Shown: in pieces, positions 22,806-32,243 of the stretch | Position numbering within the stretch: position 1 is the stretch's first letter | Layout: each line of letters begins with the position of its first letter | Assembly: GCF_027938815.1 (NCBI RefSeq) | Contig: NZ_CP115913.1 | Location: 3,320,001-3,384,000, forward strand | From: Oceanirhabdus sp. W0125-5 | GTDB taxonomy: Bacteria > Bacillota > Clostridia > Clostridiales > Clostridiaceae | DNA length: 64,000 nucleotides | Direction of reading: 5' to 3' | Position numbers and translations under genes: made by a program | Notes under the pieces: generated by a model | The model's database searches: none | The model's input: only the letters and a program-made list of their open reading frames with translations | Told to the model about the DNA's origin: nothing

Positions 22806-24470
22806 GTGACAGTAGAGAATAGTGTAAAAGTTATTCCTCTAGGCGGACTAGGCGAAATTGGAAAGAACATAACTGCAATTGAGTATGAAGACGAAATAAT
22901 TGTTATAGATTCAGGGATAGCTTTTCCAAGTGAAGAAATGTATGGAGTAGATTTAATAATCCCTGATATAACTTATTTATTAGATAATTCTTCAAAAGTT
23001 AAAGGTATTTTTCTTACTCATGGTCATGAAGATCATATAGGAGCTTTACCATATATATTAAAACAGTTAAACGTGCCAGTTTATGGAACGAAGTTAACTT
23101 TAGGTATATGTGAAAACAAATTAAAAGAACATAATATACTTGCAGATTGTGAACTGAATGTTGTAGAGACAGGCGATATTGTTGAACTAACTAATCTAAA
23201 AGTTGAATTTATTAGAAATACACATAGTATTGCAGATGCCTGTAGCATTGCAATACATACACCTCTTGGAGTAATTTTTCATACTGGTGATTTTAAAATT
23301 GATTATACGCCAGTTGATGGTTTGCTAATGGATTTAGAGCGTATTGCAACTTTAGGAAAAGAGGGAGTTCTCTTACTTTTAGCTGACAGTACTAATGTAG
23401 AACGTGAAGGTCATACTAAGTCTGAGAAATCAATAGGAGAAACATTAAATAGACTTTTCCTAAATGCTAAAGGGAGAGTTATTGTTACAACCTTTGCTTC
23501 TAATATTCATAGAATGCAACTAATTATTAATGCCGCTGTTATGTATGGAAGAAAGATAGCTTTTAGCGGACGAAGTATGGAAAGTATAGCTAAGGTAGCC
23601 AAAGAGTTAGGATATCTTAATATTTCAGAAGAGGATATTATTGGTTTAGATGAATTAAATAATTATACAAATGAGCAAATAACAATTATATGTACTGGAA
23701 GCCAAGGTGAACCAATGGCAGCATTGTCCAGAATAGCATTCTCAACTCATAGACAAATTAGTCTTCAACCAAATGATTTGTTTATTGTATCAGCGTCACC
23801 TATTCCAGGAAATGAAAAATTAATTTCTAGGGTTATTAATCAACTGTATAAGAAAGGTGCTGACGTTATCTATAAAGGTTTAGAAGATGTTCATGTCTCA
23901 GGTCATGCACAACAAGAAGAATTAAAATTAATTCATACATTAGTTAAACCTAAGTATTTTATGCCTGCACATGGCGAATATAGACATTTAAAACATCATG
24001 GTAATTTGGCAAACAGACTGGGAATGGATAGAGATAATATTTTCATGATGGAAACAGGCGATGTTTTAGAGTTGACAGATACAGAAGCAAACATAACTGG
24101 TAGAGTTCACACTGGCAATGTTCTTGTTGACGGTCTTGGAGTTGGAGATGTAGGCAATCTGGTTCTTAGAGATAGACGTCAATTAGCTCAAGATGGTATG
24201 TTAACAATAGTTGTTGCTATTGAAAGAGTTTCATATAGTATAATTTCCGGTCCAGATATTATAACAAGGGGATTTGTATATGTACGAGAGTCTGAAAATC
24301 TAATTAACGAATTAAAAGATATTGCTCAAAAGGAGTTAGAAAATTGTTTAGAAAATAAAATAATTGATTGGTATGTTTTAAAATTAAGTATGAAGAAAGC
24401 AATTGAAAAGTACATTTACGAAACTACAAAGAGAAGACCTACTGTTCTACCTATTATAATGGAGGTTTAA
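22806..24470 (+). CDS. rnj: Ribonuclease J
   Basis: A 554-aa beta-CASP metallo-beta-lactamase RNase. GGLGEIGKN opens the protein, followed by the metal motif THGHEDHIGALPY, ADSTN, and the beta-CASP blocks FASNIHRMQ, CTGSQGEPMAAL and HVSGHAQQEELK. The C-terminal domain is present. It does 5'-3' and endonucleolytic mRNA decay. The start is GTG at 22806, 7 bases after AAGGAGG; the ATG three bases earlier is followed at once by TGA and cannot be the start. Confidence 0.95.
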   Translation: MTVENSVKVIPLGGLGEIGKNITAIEYEDEIIVIDSGIAFPSEEMYGVDLIIPDITYLLDNSSKVKGIFLTHGHEDHIGALPYILKQLNVPVYGTKLTLGICENKLKEHNILADCELNVVETGDIVELTNLKVEFIRNTHSIADACSIAIHTPLGVIFHTGDFKIDYTPVDGLLMDLERIATLGKEGVLLLLADSTNVEREGHTKSEKSIGETLNRLFLNAKGRVIVTTFASNIHRMQLIINAAVMYGRKIAFSGRSMESIAKVAKELGYLNISEEDIIGLDELNNYTNEQITIICTGSQGEPMAALSRIAFSTHRQISLQPNDLFIVSASPIPGNEKLISRVINQLYKKGADVIYKGLEDVHVSGHAQQEELKLIHTLVKPKYFMPAHGEYRHLKHHGNLANRLGMDRDNIFMMETGDVLELTDTEANITGRVHTGNVLVDGLGVGDVGNLVLRDRRQLAQDGMLTIVVAIERVSYSIISGPDIITRGFVYVRESENLINELKDIAQKELENCLENKIIDWYVLKLSMKKAIEKYIYETTKRRPTVLPIIMEV

Positions 24471-24481
24471 GTAGCAAAATC

Positions 24482-24513
24482 AGCCTTATGTTCAATTGAA
24501 CATAAGGCTTTTT
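24482..24513. terminator. Bidirectional terminator
   Basis: A 28-base perfect palindrome (AGCCTTATGTTCAA and complement) ends in TTTTT between the convergent RNase J and XRE-TPR genes. Confidence 0.9.
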
Positions 24514-24531
24514 AAATTATAATACAATATG

Positions 24532-25773
24532 CTATTTAATTGTTTTATATATACTTAAAGCCTCTTTATACTTTCTATTATTTTCAAGATACTCAACCAC
24601 CGAAAGTTTTATTGGTTTAAGATAAATTAGATATCCAATTTTTTCATAGTAGGGCATAATACTATTAACTACCTCATTGTAAAATTTCACTTCAGTAAAG
24701 TGATTCTGTTTCAAATATAAAAAATACAAAAAATTATAGTATACAGAAGATGAATATTCTTCATTAAGATATTTTTTGAATAGGTGATTTATTTCCTCCT
24801 CCATATTAAGTTCAGCACATACTTGAACAGTAGTGCATACACCTAAGATGGAATCTGGATACCATATCATGTGTTCTTTACAGAATTCATAGCATTTCTT
24901 ATAGTTACCTTTCTTTAAGTAAAGTATCGCTAAATCTATATGTATTCCCATCATATCTCTGTCCAATGGAATGTTATCTAATGCTTCAAGTATAATGTTA
25001 TAATGTTCTTCTGCTTTAGAATAAAAATCTAGATAATGATAACATCGACCTAGAAACTGATGGCAAAGTAGTGAATTATAGTATCTACCGCTTTTAGAAT
25101 AAGTTTCAACAGCGTTTTCTAAATATATTACTCCTTTTAAGTATTCGTTATTTAGTAAATAGGCCACACCCAGTCTATAATTAATCCAGGAAGAGTCATT
25201 CATATCTTTAGCTAAAAGTAATATCTCAATTCCTTTTTCATGATCATAATAATCGTATATGTATTTTCCAGAAGCTATAAAATACACATATTTAATATCA
25301 TCACTTAAAGTATGTTTTATGTTCTCTAATTTTTCAAACTCATCCTCTAATTCTTCTAAAGAAGTTTTTGAGATAAAGAACTTATATATAAATTTATAAA
25401 CTAGAAATTCTATAAAATAAGGAGAAGCGGTGATAATCTCTTCAAAAACTTCAATTTCTTTTAATAACCTAGTTGCTTCAGACTCATTAAAAGTTTCAAT
25501 ATAGTTTCTCAGTTTTAAGAAAATAAATTTCATATTACTTATTTTTTTAATATCACCAATCTCTAATATATTAAGTTTCTTAAATAAATTTTCAATAACA
25601 TCTCCTCGAAGCTTCTTCTTTCCATTTTCAAAATAACTTAAGTGACTGATTGAACATATTCCATATGAGAGAGCCTCTTGAGAAATCCCCATATCTAATC
25701 TTAAGTATTTTAGCCAACCTGCTAAACAATTATATTCAACATCATGCCCCCAAACATTTACAGTGTTCTTCAT
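24532..25773 (-). CDS. XRE-type regulator with TPR repeats (RNPP-like architecture)
   Basis: A 413-aa protein. Residues about 18-70 form an HTH_3 domain (WLKYLRLDMGISQEALSYG, then SISHLSYFENGKKKL). The rest is alpha-helical with tetratricopeptide-like repeats, for example YNSLLCHQFLGRCYHYLDF and DLAILYLKKGNYKKCYEF. This build is shared by Rgg/PlcR-type regulators that bind short secreted peptides. It lies 6 kb from the mini-ORFs and RiPP genes; any link is speculative. ATG with GGAGGTATAA upstream. Confidence 0.8.
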   Translation of the reverse strand: MKNTVNVWGHDVEYNCLAGWLKYLRLDMGISQEALSYGICSISHLSYFENGKKKLRGDVIENLFKKLNILEIGDIKKISNMKFIFLKLRNYIETFNESEATRLLKEIEVFEEIITASPYFIEFLVYKFIYKFFISKTSLEELEDEFEKLENIKHTLSDDIKYVYFIASGKYIYDYYDHEKGIEILLLAKDMNDSSWINYRLGVAYLLNNEYLKGVIYLENAVETYSKSGRYYNSLLCHQFLGRCYHYLDFYSKAEEHYNIILEALDNIPLDRDMMGIHIDLAILYLKKGNYKKCYEFCKEHMIWYPDSILGVCTTVQVCAELNMEEEINHLFKKYLNEEYSSSVYYNFLYFLYLKQNHFTEVKFYNEVVNSIMPYYEKIGYLIYLKPIKLSVVEYLENNRKYKEALSIYKTIK

Positions 25774-25991
25774 AATTTATACCTCCACGATATAATTTAT
25801 TTAATTATACATTAATTATTAAAATTCAACCATATTTTCAATAAAAAGAGTGAAATAATATTTAATAACAGTAGTTAACTATATAATTTATAACACTATT
25901 TTTCAATAACATACAATTGAATATGATAAATGGTTACTGTAAAATATTATTAACAGAGAGAATAAAAAACAACTATTATAGGAGTGATACT

Positions 25992-26780
25992 ATGGGGAAT
26001 ATCGATTGGAAAGAAGAAAGTAAGAGATTTGATCATGCTGCAGAATACTATGATAAATTTAGGCCTAGTTATCCAAAAGAAATAATTGATAGCATCATTA
26101 AAGAATCAAATATTAATGAACACTCACAACTACTAGAAATTGGTGCTGGTAGTGGAAAAGCAACGGAGTTATTTGTTAAAAGGGGACTAAAAATTCACTG
26201 TATAGAACCTGGAGAAAATCTAGCGAGAATTGGAGAAAAGAGATTTAAAGATACAGGTAGAGTATCTTATGATATTAAACGCTTTGAAGAGTGGGAAGGG
26301 GAGAAAGAATCCTTTGATTTAATTTATTCTGCTCAAGCTTTTCATTGGGTACCACAACCTGAAGGTTTTGAAAGTTGCAGTAGATTACTGAAAGAAAGCG
26401 GAAAACTAGCTCTGCTTTGGAATGTTTACATTAGTAATGATACAAAATTAGATAGTGAGCTCATGGAATTATCAGATTTCTATGGAGGGTTATTTGCTCT
26501 GTATTCAAAGGAAGAAGCAGAGGCACTAATGAATAATAGAGGAGAAAAAATTAGAGAAAGTAATCTCTTCAGTAATATAAAGATGATAAAAAGTTATTGG
26601 GAAAAAGTATATTCACTAGATGAGTACATAGGATTCATCAAAACCAGTAATGGTTATTTAAGATTAAATGTAACTGATAGAATAAAAGTAGAAGAGGATG
26701 TAAAAAGAATAATAATGAATCATGGAGGTACAGTAGTTAGACCTTATATTACATCTCTTTATCTAGCTGATAATAAATAG
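25992..26780 (+). CDS. Class I SAM-dependent methyltransferase
   Basis: A 262-aa protein opening FDHAAEYYDKFRPSYP, with motif I LLEIGAGSGKATELF, then IEPGENL and the post-motif SAQAFHWVPQPEGF. This pattern is common to the Methyltransf_11 (trans-aconitate methyltransferase-like) group. The ATG at 25992 has TAGGAGTG upstream; the longer frame to 25917 has no site. Substrate unknown. Followed 28 bases later by another methyltransferase gene, likely one operon. Confidence 0.82.
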   Translation: MGNIDWKEESKRFDHAAEYYDKFRPSYPKEIIDSIIKESNINEHSQLLEIGAGSGKATELFVKRGLKIHCIEPGENLARIGEKRFKDTGRVSYDIKRFEEWEGEKESFDLIYSAQAFHWVPQPEGFESCSRLLKESGKLALLWNVYISNDTKLDSELMELSDFYGGLFALYSKEEAEALMNNRGEKIRESNLFSNIKMIKSYWEKVYSLDEYIGFIKTSNGYLRLNVTDRIKVEEDVKRIIMNHGGTVVRPYITSLYLADNK

Positions 26781-26808
26781 TCTATTAATATTGAAGGAGG
26801 ATATTCGA

Positions 26809-27468
26809 ATGGTAGATTCAAAAGGATGGGAATGGGAAAAAGCAAATCAATCGCCATGGTTGAAACCAACTGATTACTGTTATTATCTTGCTAACAAATG
26901 GTCAGAGTTAGGTTATAAAAAGGTTTTAGATCTAGGTGCTGGATTAGGACGACATTCTATATTTTTTGCACAACAAGGATTTGATGTATCAGCAATAGAT
27001 ATTTCTGATTATGCAGTGAATTATTTGAAAGAATGGTCTCAAAGAGAAAATTTAGATATTGATATAAAGCTAGGAGATATTATGAGTTCTTTACCTTATG
27101 CGGATAATTCCATTGACTGTATATTTGCATATCATGCTATTTCTCACACTGATACAACAGGTATAATAAAACTTGTAAGTGAAATAGAACGAGTACTAAA
27201 GCCAGAAGGAGAAGTGTATACATCAATGTGCTCTAAAGAGGGGTGGGAGTTTGTCAAAGCTGGGTATCCCAAGATAGATGAAAATACGGTAATAATTAAA
27301 GAAGATGGACCAGAAAAAGATGTACCACATTTTTTTGCTAATCGCGAAGATATTTTAAATCTGTTTAATAATTTTGATATCCAACTAATACGTCATATTG
27401 ATTATTGCTATTTAAATTCTGAAAAATCTGATAGTAAATATTATTATATAAATGGACGTAAAAAATAG
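26809..27468 (+). CDS. Class I SAM-dependent methyltransferase
   Basis: A 219-aa protein with motif I VLDLGAGLGRHSIFFAQQGF, motif II region AIDISDYAV and DNSIDCIFAYHAISHTD. This resembles TehB/Methyltransf_25-type small-molecule methyltransferases. The ATG at 26809 has AAGGAGG at ideal distance; the TTG at 26791 overlaps that site. Not paralogous in an obvious way to the gene before it. Confidence 0.82.
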   Translation: MVDSKGWEWEKANQSPWLKPTDYCYYLANKWSELGYKKVLDLGAGLGRHSIFFAQQGFDVSAIDISDYAVNYLKEWSQRENLDIDIKLGDIMSSLPYADNSIDCIFAYHAISHTDTTGIIKLVSEIERVLKPEGEVYTSMCSKEGWEFVKAGYPKIDENTVIIKEDGPEKDVPHFFANREDILNLFNNFDIQLIRHIDYCYLNSEKSDSKYYYINGRKK

Positions 27469-27586
27469 GGTTTAATAAAATATTCAATTGCTAGATCCAC
27501 CTTATACCAGCTCATAATAATATATTCTGGTACAAAAGGGATTCTACGTCATACTTTATAGTATAGTAATTATTAAAGGATATGTT

Positions 27587-27871
27587 ATGAGATCAATCGA
27601 AATAAATGAAACTGAATATTCCATGATGCCCTTAAGGATGTATAGTGAATTTTTATATCTGCCTTTATACGAAAGAGTTAAAGAATTTGACTTTATAGAT
27701 TTCAATGATATGTTTTGTGAAGATTCTATTTTGCCTTTTAATAAATATATACAGAAGAAGAGTAATGATTTACCTTTTCAACATGCCACTGATTATCATA
27801 AAGAGTTTTTTGCTACTTTTAATCCTGAAGATAATGATGGTTTAATCTCCACAGATGAAGGGATGATATAA
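27587..27871 (+). CDS. Hypothetical protein
   Basis: A 94-aa acidic protein (MRSIEINETEYSMMPLRMY...) with ATG after AAAGGATATGTT. No domain is recognised and the middle is rich in aromatic residues and Asp. It lies alone between the methyltransferase and a strong bidirectional terminator. It could be a fragment of a longer gene. Confidence 0.5.
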   Translation: MRSIEINETEYSMMPLRMYSEFLYLPLYERVKEFDFIDFNDMFCEDSILPFNKYIQKKSNDLPFQHATDYHKEFFATFNPEDNDGLISTDEGMI

Positions 27872-27898
27872 TTAAAAGAACATATGAATTGTATAGTT

Positions 27899-27940
27899 AA
27901 AATAATAAAATTGCACTTAAGAGTGCAATTTTATTATTTT
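27899..27940. terminator. Bidirectional terminator with 19-bp stem
   Basis: AAAATAATAAAATTGCACT and its exact complement flank TAAG. Both sides give T-rich ends, and the right arm overlaps the stop of the glutaredoxin-like gene. Confidence 0.85.
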
Positions 27941-28164
27941 GCTAGTAAAGCATCTATTTTTTCTTTATCCAAACCAACTACAGCTTCATCATCAATAATT
28001 ATTGTCGGTACTCCCATAATACCTCTTTTCATTAACTCTTTTCTAGCGTCTGCGTCAGTTTTTACATTTCTTTCAACAAACTCTACACCTTTGCTTGTTA
28101 AATACGCTTTAGCCGGTGGGCAATGTGGACATGTTGGACTAGTGAATATTTCTATATTTTTCAT
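27934..28164 (-). CDS. Glutaredoxin/thioredoxin-like protein with CPHC active site
   Basis: A 76-aa thioredoxin-fold protein: MKNIEIFTSPTCPHCPPAK carries the redox pair C-P-H-C, and GVPTIIIDDEAVVG the cis-Pro and glutathione/thiol-binding loop. The size suits NrdH/glutaredoxin-like proteins of anaerobes. The ATG at 28164 has GGAGGAT upstream; a 13-codon extension lacks a site. A CsoR/CstR-like palindrome overlaps its promoter, suggesting induction by copper or by persulfide stress. Confidence 0.85.
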   Translation of the reverse strand: MKNIEIFTSPTCPHCPPAKAYLTSKGVEFVERNVKTDADARKELMKRGIMGVPTIIIDDEAVVGLDKEKIDALLAK

Positions 28165-28217
28165 ATTAATATCCTCCTTGAATAACTTTCTATTAATAAT
28201 CATTATTTGTTATACAT

Positions 28218-28244
28218 TTATTATACCCCTTAGGGGTATAATAA
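28218..28244 (-). promoter_or_regulatory. CsoR/CstR-type operator palindrome
   Basis: TTATACCCCT-T-AGGGGTATAA is a perfect palindrome (27 bp with its AT flanks). The ATACCCC...GGGGTAT pattern is the known CsoR-family operator form. One half supplies a TATAAT -10 for the glutaredoxin-like gene. Confidence 0.75.
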
Positions 28245-28279
28245 TCAAGAAAGAAAATTACCAATTTTAGGTGTTATAT

Positions 28280-29665
28280 TTAATAACCTCTTACTTCCTT
28301 TAATTTACTATCAATATCTTTGATTTTCTTTCTAAGTTCAATCCAATATGTTTGTTTTCTTTGGTCATTCAATTCCTTAACAGTTTTACCTTGCTGTTCA
28401 ACCCAAGTATAATATTTTAGGTTATGCCAGCGTTTTCTGTTTTTATAAGTACCTTCTTCAATATAATCCATTTTTACATTCATAATTGAGTTATATCTAA
28501 CATGGCATTCTGTTTCATTTAATGGAGAGAACATTTCATCAAGATCTTTCATCACAGAGTGATATCTGTCAATAGCATCTGTACATAATGTAAAAATAAC
28601 ATCATCCTCATTCATATCATAATACTTTGCAGTTTTTATAGCTCCTAATAAATTACATACTCCTGATATTCCGAAAATTGAACTCAGCATTTCAACATCC
28701 TCTTCTGAAATATTAAGATGATTTATTAAGAATTCTTTTCCTACTGGATCTGTCATCACCTGAAGCATCTTTTTACATTCCATATCATCAATGCACATTA
28801 TTGAATCCATATTCATTACATTATGAATCCAAGTAACATGTTTATCGCCTATTCCTTGTATATCGTGATCCCCATATCCATTATTAAAGATAGTAGGACA
28901 TTGTATTGGTTCAAGTCCCACAATTTTTGTCTCTGGATATAATTCTTTTAGTCTATCACCAGAAGCTATACTTCCTGAAGAACCCATTGCAGAAATCAAA
29001 GCACTTGCTCTTCCTTTTCCAATACCTTTTTCAGCAAGCTCATGCAATACTTTATCCATTGAGTTACCTGTAACATGATAATGGAACATGTAATTACCCA
29101 TAACTTCAAATTGATTCAGAATTTTATTTTTCTTGCTTTCTCCTCTAAGTTCCCAACATTTATCATAGATTTCCTTAACAGAACTCTCACATCCAGGTGT
29201 TTTGATGTATTCTGCACCATAAGCAGTTATTTTTTCAAATCTCTCTTTACTCATTAATTCTGGCAAAATAACTTTAGTATCATATCCCATTCTAGGACCT
29301 GTCCAAGAACCACCTATAGCATAGTTACCAGTAGAAGGGAAGACAATCGTATCTTCACCTGGCGTTATTTCACCATTTAACTGCTTCTCCATTGTAACAG
29401 AATACGTAGCTCCAACTTTATGACTCCCTGTTGGAAAGTGCTTACCATACATAACAACAATATTAGCTTTTACACCAGTTAATTCTTTTGGAATCACCAT
29501 ATAACATAGTTTGCCATCATTATCATACCAATTAATATTAAATAGATTTATTGGATCTAAAGGCGATTCAACCATAGCTTTCTTTGCTTTCTCCCTAATT
29601 TCTGGGTTAATAGTATTAGGATTTAACATTTCATCAAAAGTTGGACCCCACACATAAGTTGACAT
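28280..29665 (-). CDS. PLP-dependent lyase/synthase of the cysteine synthase superfamily
   Basis: A 461-aa fold-type II PLP enzyme. The Schiff-base Lys lies in PTGSHKVGATYS, the substrate Asn/Ser loop in PSTGNYAIGGSW, and the phosphate-binding Gly loop in SAMGSSGSIASGD. It is longer than CysK (about 310 aa), with extra N- and C-terminal segments. It is divergent from ygeX and so probably belongs to purine or amino-acid catabolism. Candidate reactions are an ammonia-lyase or a beta-replacement. ATG with AAGGGGGTAATA upstream. Confidence 0.75.
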   Translation of the reverse strand: MSTYVWGPTFDEMLNPNTINPEIREKAKKAMVESPLDPINLFNINWYDNDGKLCYMVIPKELTGVKANIVVMYGKHFPTGSHKVGATYSVTMEKQLNGEITPGEDTIVFPSTGNYAIGGSWTGPRMGYDTKVILPELMSKERFEKITAYGAEYIKTPGCESSVKEIYDKCWELRGESKKNKILNQFEVMGNYMFHYHVTGNSMDKVLHELAEKGIGKGRASALISAMGSSGSIASGDRLKELYPETKIVGLEPIQCPTIFNNGYGDHDIQGIGDKHVTWIHNVMNMDSIMCIDDMECKKMLQVMTDPVGKEFLINHLNISEEDVEMLSSIFGISGVCNLLGAIKTAKYYDMNEDDVIFTLCTDAIDRYHSVMKDLDEMFSPLNETECHVRYNSIMNVKMDYIEEGTYKNRKRWHNLKYYTWVEQQGKTVKELNDQRKQTYWIELRKKIKDIDSKLKEVRGY

Positions 29666-29806
29666 TTTATTACCCCCTTAATTATAAAATAATTAAAAAT
29701 AACTTAGAAAATATGGTATAATATACCTAAAATGGATTTTATGATATAATTATAACACATGAAAAGAAAAAAACTATCAAAGTTTATTAAAAAGGAGGGT
29801 AAAATT

Positions 29807-31000
29807 TTGGGAATTCAAATAGTTCAAAGTAAAAAAAGATTTGAATTAAAAGATACTTTTAGATACAACTTTGATAAAAATCAATTATACGAAGCTTATA
29901 ATTTTCTAAATACAATCAAAGAATGCAGCAACTCTCCACTCATCGAACTTAAAAACATGAGCAACTTCTTAGGATTAAATAAGTTATTTGTTAAGGATGA
30001 AAATAGAAGGTGTATTTTAAAATCATTCAAGATTTTAGGAGCCACATATGCTATTTCTAAGTATATATGCGAAAAGCTAAACTTAAATATTGAAAAAATC
30101 ACCTTCAATGATTTAAAAAGCAAAGAGATAAAAAAACAATTAGGAGATATTACTTTTACAACTTGTTCAGATGGTAATCATGGAAGAGCAGTTGCATGGG
30201 CATGTAATCAACTAGGTTATAAATCAGTGATTTACCTTAACAAAGGAACAGATCTAGCGAGAGCAGATGCTATTAAAGATTTAGGTGGTAAAGCAATTAT
30301 TACTGCCCTTAATTATGACGATACAGTTAGATATGCTAATAAGACAGCAAAAGAAAATGGATGGATTATTATCCAAGATACCTCCTGGGAAGGATACAAA
30401 GAGATTCCTATTTGGATCATGAGAGGATATTCCAAAATGGCTCAAGAGTGTATAAGTGTACTTGAAAGTGATAACACCTTACCAACTCACATTTTTGTAC
30501 AAGCTGGAGTTGGTGCGATGGCAGGAGGAGTGACAGCATTTCTTTCTAATTATTTTAATGAGAACAACATGCCATTGATAACAGTTATTGAACCGACTAA
30601 TGCAGCATGCTATTTTGAATCATGTTCTGCAAACGATGGACATATTCACAAAATCACCGGTGACCTTGAGAGTATTATGGCAGGTTTAGCTTGTGGAGAA
30701 CCTATTAAAGAGGGTTGGGAAGTTCTAAAAAATTATGCTTCTCATTTCATTAAATGTGATGATGAAATTGCTATCCAGGGAATGAAAATATTAAAAATTC
30801 CTCTTCAAGGGGATGAGAGTATTACTTCAGGGGAATCTGGTGCTGTCTCAATGGGATTGATATATAATATAATGCTAAATTCTGAATATAAATATATTAA
30901 AGAACTACTAAATCTTGATAGTAAATCAAATATACTCATATTTAGTACAGAAGGTGATACTGCACCTTTAAAGTATAGAAAATTAATATGGGAAGTTTAA
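29807..31000 (+). CDS. ygeX: 2,3-diaminopropionate ammonia-lyase (YgeX)
   Basis: A fold-type II PLP enzyme that aligns along its length with E. coli Yge[13 protein letters not shown] (PLP Lys), [47 protein letters not shown] and [10 protein letters not shown]. It turns 2,3-diaminopropionate into pyruvate and two ammonia. AAGGAGG at 29792-29798 favours the TTG at 29807, giving 397 aa, the family length. The ATG at 29759 lies about 9 bases after the -10 TATAAT (29745-29750) and would have no leader. First gene of the long purine operon. Confidence 0.9.
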   Translation: MGIQIVQSKKRFELKDTFRYNFDKNQLYEAYNFLNTIKECSNSPLIELKNMSNFLGLNKLFVKDENRRCILKSFKILGATYAISKYICEKLNLNIEKITFNDLKSKEIKKQLGDITFTTCSDGNHGRAVAWACNQLGYKSVIYLNKGTDLARADAIKDLGGKAIITALNYDDTVRYANKTAKENGWIIIQDTSWEGYKEIPIWIMRGYSKMAQECISVLESDNTLPTHIFVQAGVGAMAGGVTAFLSNYFNENNMPLITVIEPTNAACYFESCSANDGHIHKITGDLESIMAGLACGEPIKEGWEVLKNYASHFIKCDDEIAIQGMKILKIPLQGDESITSGESGAVSMGLIYNIMLNSEYKYIKELLNLDSKSNILIFSTEGDTAPLKYRKLIWEV

Positions 31001-31010
31001 GGAGGCTATT

Positions 31011-32228
31011 ATGAAAAAAATAAACTACTCTGAAGTTTCAAGACTTTCTAGAATATTCAAGGAGGATATGTGTGCTTTTTTAAGAGATATGATTGCTATA
31101 CCCAGTGAAAGTTGTTGTGAAAAGAAAATAGTACAACGTATTAAAGAGGAAATGGAGAAAGTTGGCTTTGATGATGTAAGGATAGATAAGATGGGTAATG
31201 TAATTGGACGTATTGGTAGTGGTAGTACTGTCATAGCAATGGATGCTCATATTGATACCGTTGGTATTGGAGACATAACCTTATGGAATTATGATCCTTA
31301 TAAAGGGTTTGAAACTGATGAAGTAATAATCGGAAGAGGTGCCAGCGATCAAGAGGGTGGTATGGCGTCAATGGTCTACGCTGGTAAAATCATAAAAGAA
31401 TTGAATCTACTAGATGATTATACATTGTTAGTCACCGGAACAGTTCAAGAAGAGGATTGTGATGGTCTATGCTGGCAGCATATCATTGAAAAAGAAGGCA
31501 TAAAACCAGAGTTTGTTGTAATAACTGAACCTACCAATTGCAACATATATCGAGGTCAAAGAGGTAGAATGGAGATCAAAGTTACAACCAAAGGATTATC
31601 CTGTCACGGTTCAGCTCCTGAAAGAGGAGATAATGCCATCTTTAAAATGGCACCAATTCTTTCTGAGCTTGAAGAACTAAACAATAGATTACATGTTGAT
31701 TCCTTTTTAGGTAAAGGAACATTAACTGTTTCTGAGATTTTCTTCACATCTCCTTCACGTTGTGCTGTTGCAGACTCATGTTCTATTTCAATAGATAGAC
31801 GGTTAACATGGGGTGAAACATGGGAAGGGGCGCTTGATGAAATAAGAACACTTCCTTCAATTGAAAAAGTACAGGCTATCGTTGAAATGTACGAATATGA
31901 TAAACCCTCTTACACGGAGAATATATTTAAAACAGAATGTTACTTCCCAGCTTGGAAAATACCAAAAGAGCATGATATAACACAAACATTAGTAACTAGC
32001 TATAGATATTTGTTTAATGAAGAGCCTTTAGTTGATAAGTGGACATTTTCCACCAACGGAGTTTCAATAATGGGGAGATATGGAATTCCATGTATTGGTT
32101 TTGGTCCAGGAAAAGAAGAAGAGGCTCATGCACCAAATGAAAAAACCTGGAAAGATCATCTTGTAAAATGTGCATCAATGTATTCAGTAATTCCATTAGA
32201 ATACTTAAAAATTAAAAATAATAAATAA
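31011..32228 (+). CDS. ygeY: M20-family peptidase/deacylase YgeY
   Basis: A 405-aa metallohydrolase. Metal ligands are seen in [37 protein letters not shown] and TEPTNCN, and a dimerisation domain with [11 protein letters not shown] and [12 protein letters not shown]. It matches YgeY, found with YgeX and YgeW in purine clusters, and may hydrolyse a carbamoyl or peptide-like intermediate leading to diaminopropionate. Ten bases after ygeX, with AGGAGG. Confidence 0.9.
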   Translation: MKKINYSEVSRLSRIFKEDMCAFLRDMIAIPSESCCEKKIVQRIKEEMEKVGFDDVRIDKMGNVIGRIGSGSTVIAMDAHIDTVGIGDITLWNYDPYKGFETDEVIIGRGASDQEGGMASMVYAGKIIKELNLLDDYTLLVTGTVQEEDCDGLCWQHIIEKEGIKPEFVVITEPTNCNIYRGQRGRMEIKVTTKGLSCHGSAPERGDNAIFKMAPILSELEELNNRLHVDSFLGKGTLTVSEIFFTSPSRCAVADSCSISIDRRLTWGETWEGALDEIRTLPSIEKVQAIVEMYEYDKPSYTENIFKTECYFPAWKIPKEHDITQTLVTSYRYLFNEEPLVDKWTFSTNGVSIMGRYGIPCIGFGPGKEEEAHAPNEKTWKDHLVKCASMYSVIPLEYLKIKNNK

Positions 32229-32243
32229 ATTGGGGGTTATATT

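Noticed and set aside
22803..22808. ATG followed at once by TGA at the RNase J start, as a recoding or selenocysteine signal
   Set aside because: The GTG at 22806 overlaps this ATG, has a well-placed AAGGAGG and gives the full protein.
23357..23367. AAAAGAGGGAG in the RNase J gene as another copy of the 12-base motif
   Set aside because: Only 11 of 12 positions, inside coding sequence (Gly-Lys-Glu-Gly), and isolated from the 13-16 kb cluster; treated as background.
27884..28270. Plus-strand frame of 128 codons
   Set aside because: It is the antisense of the glutaredoxin-like gene and spans its terminator and operator.
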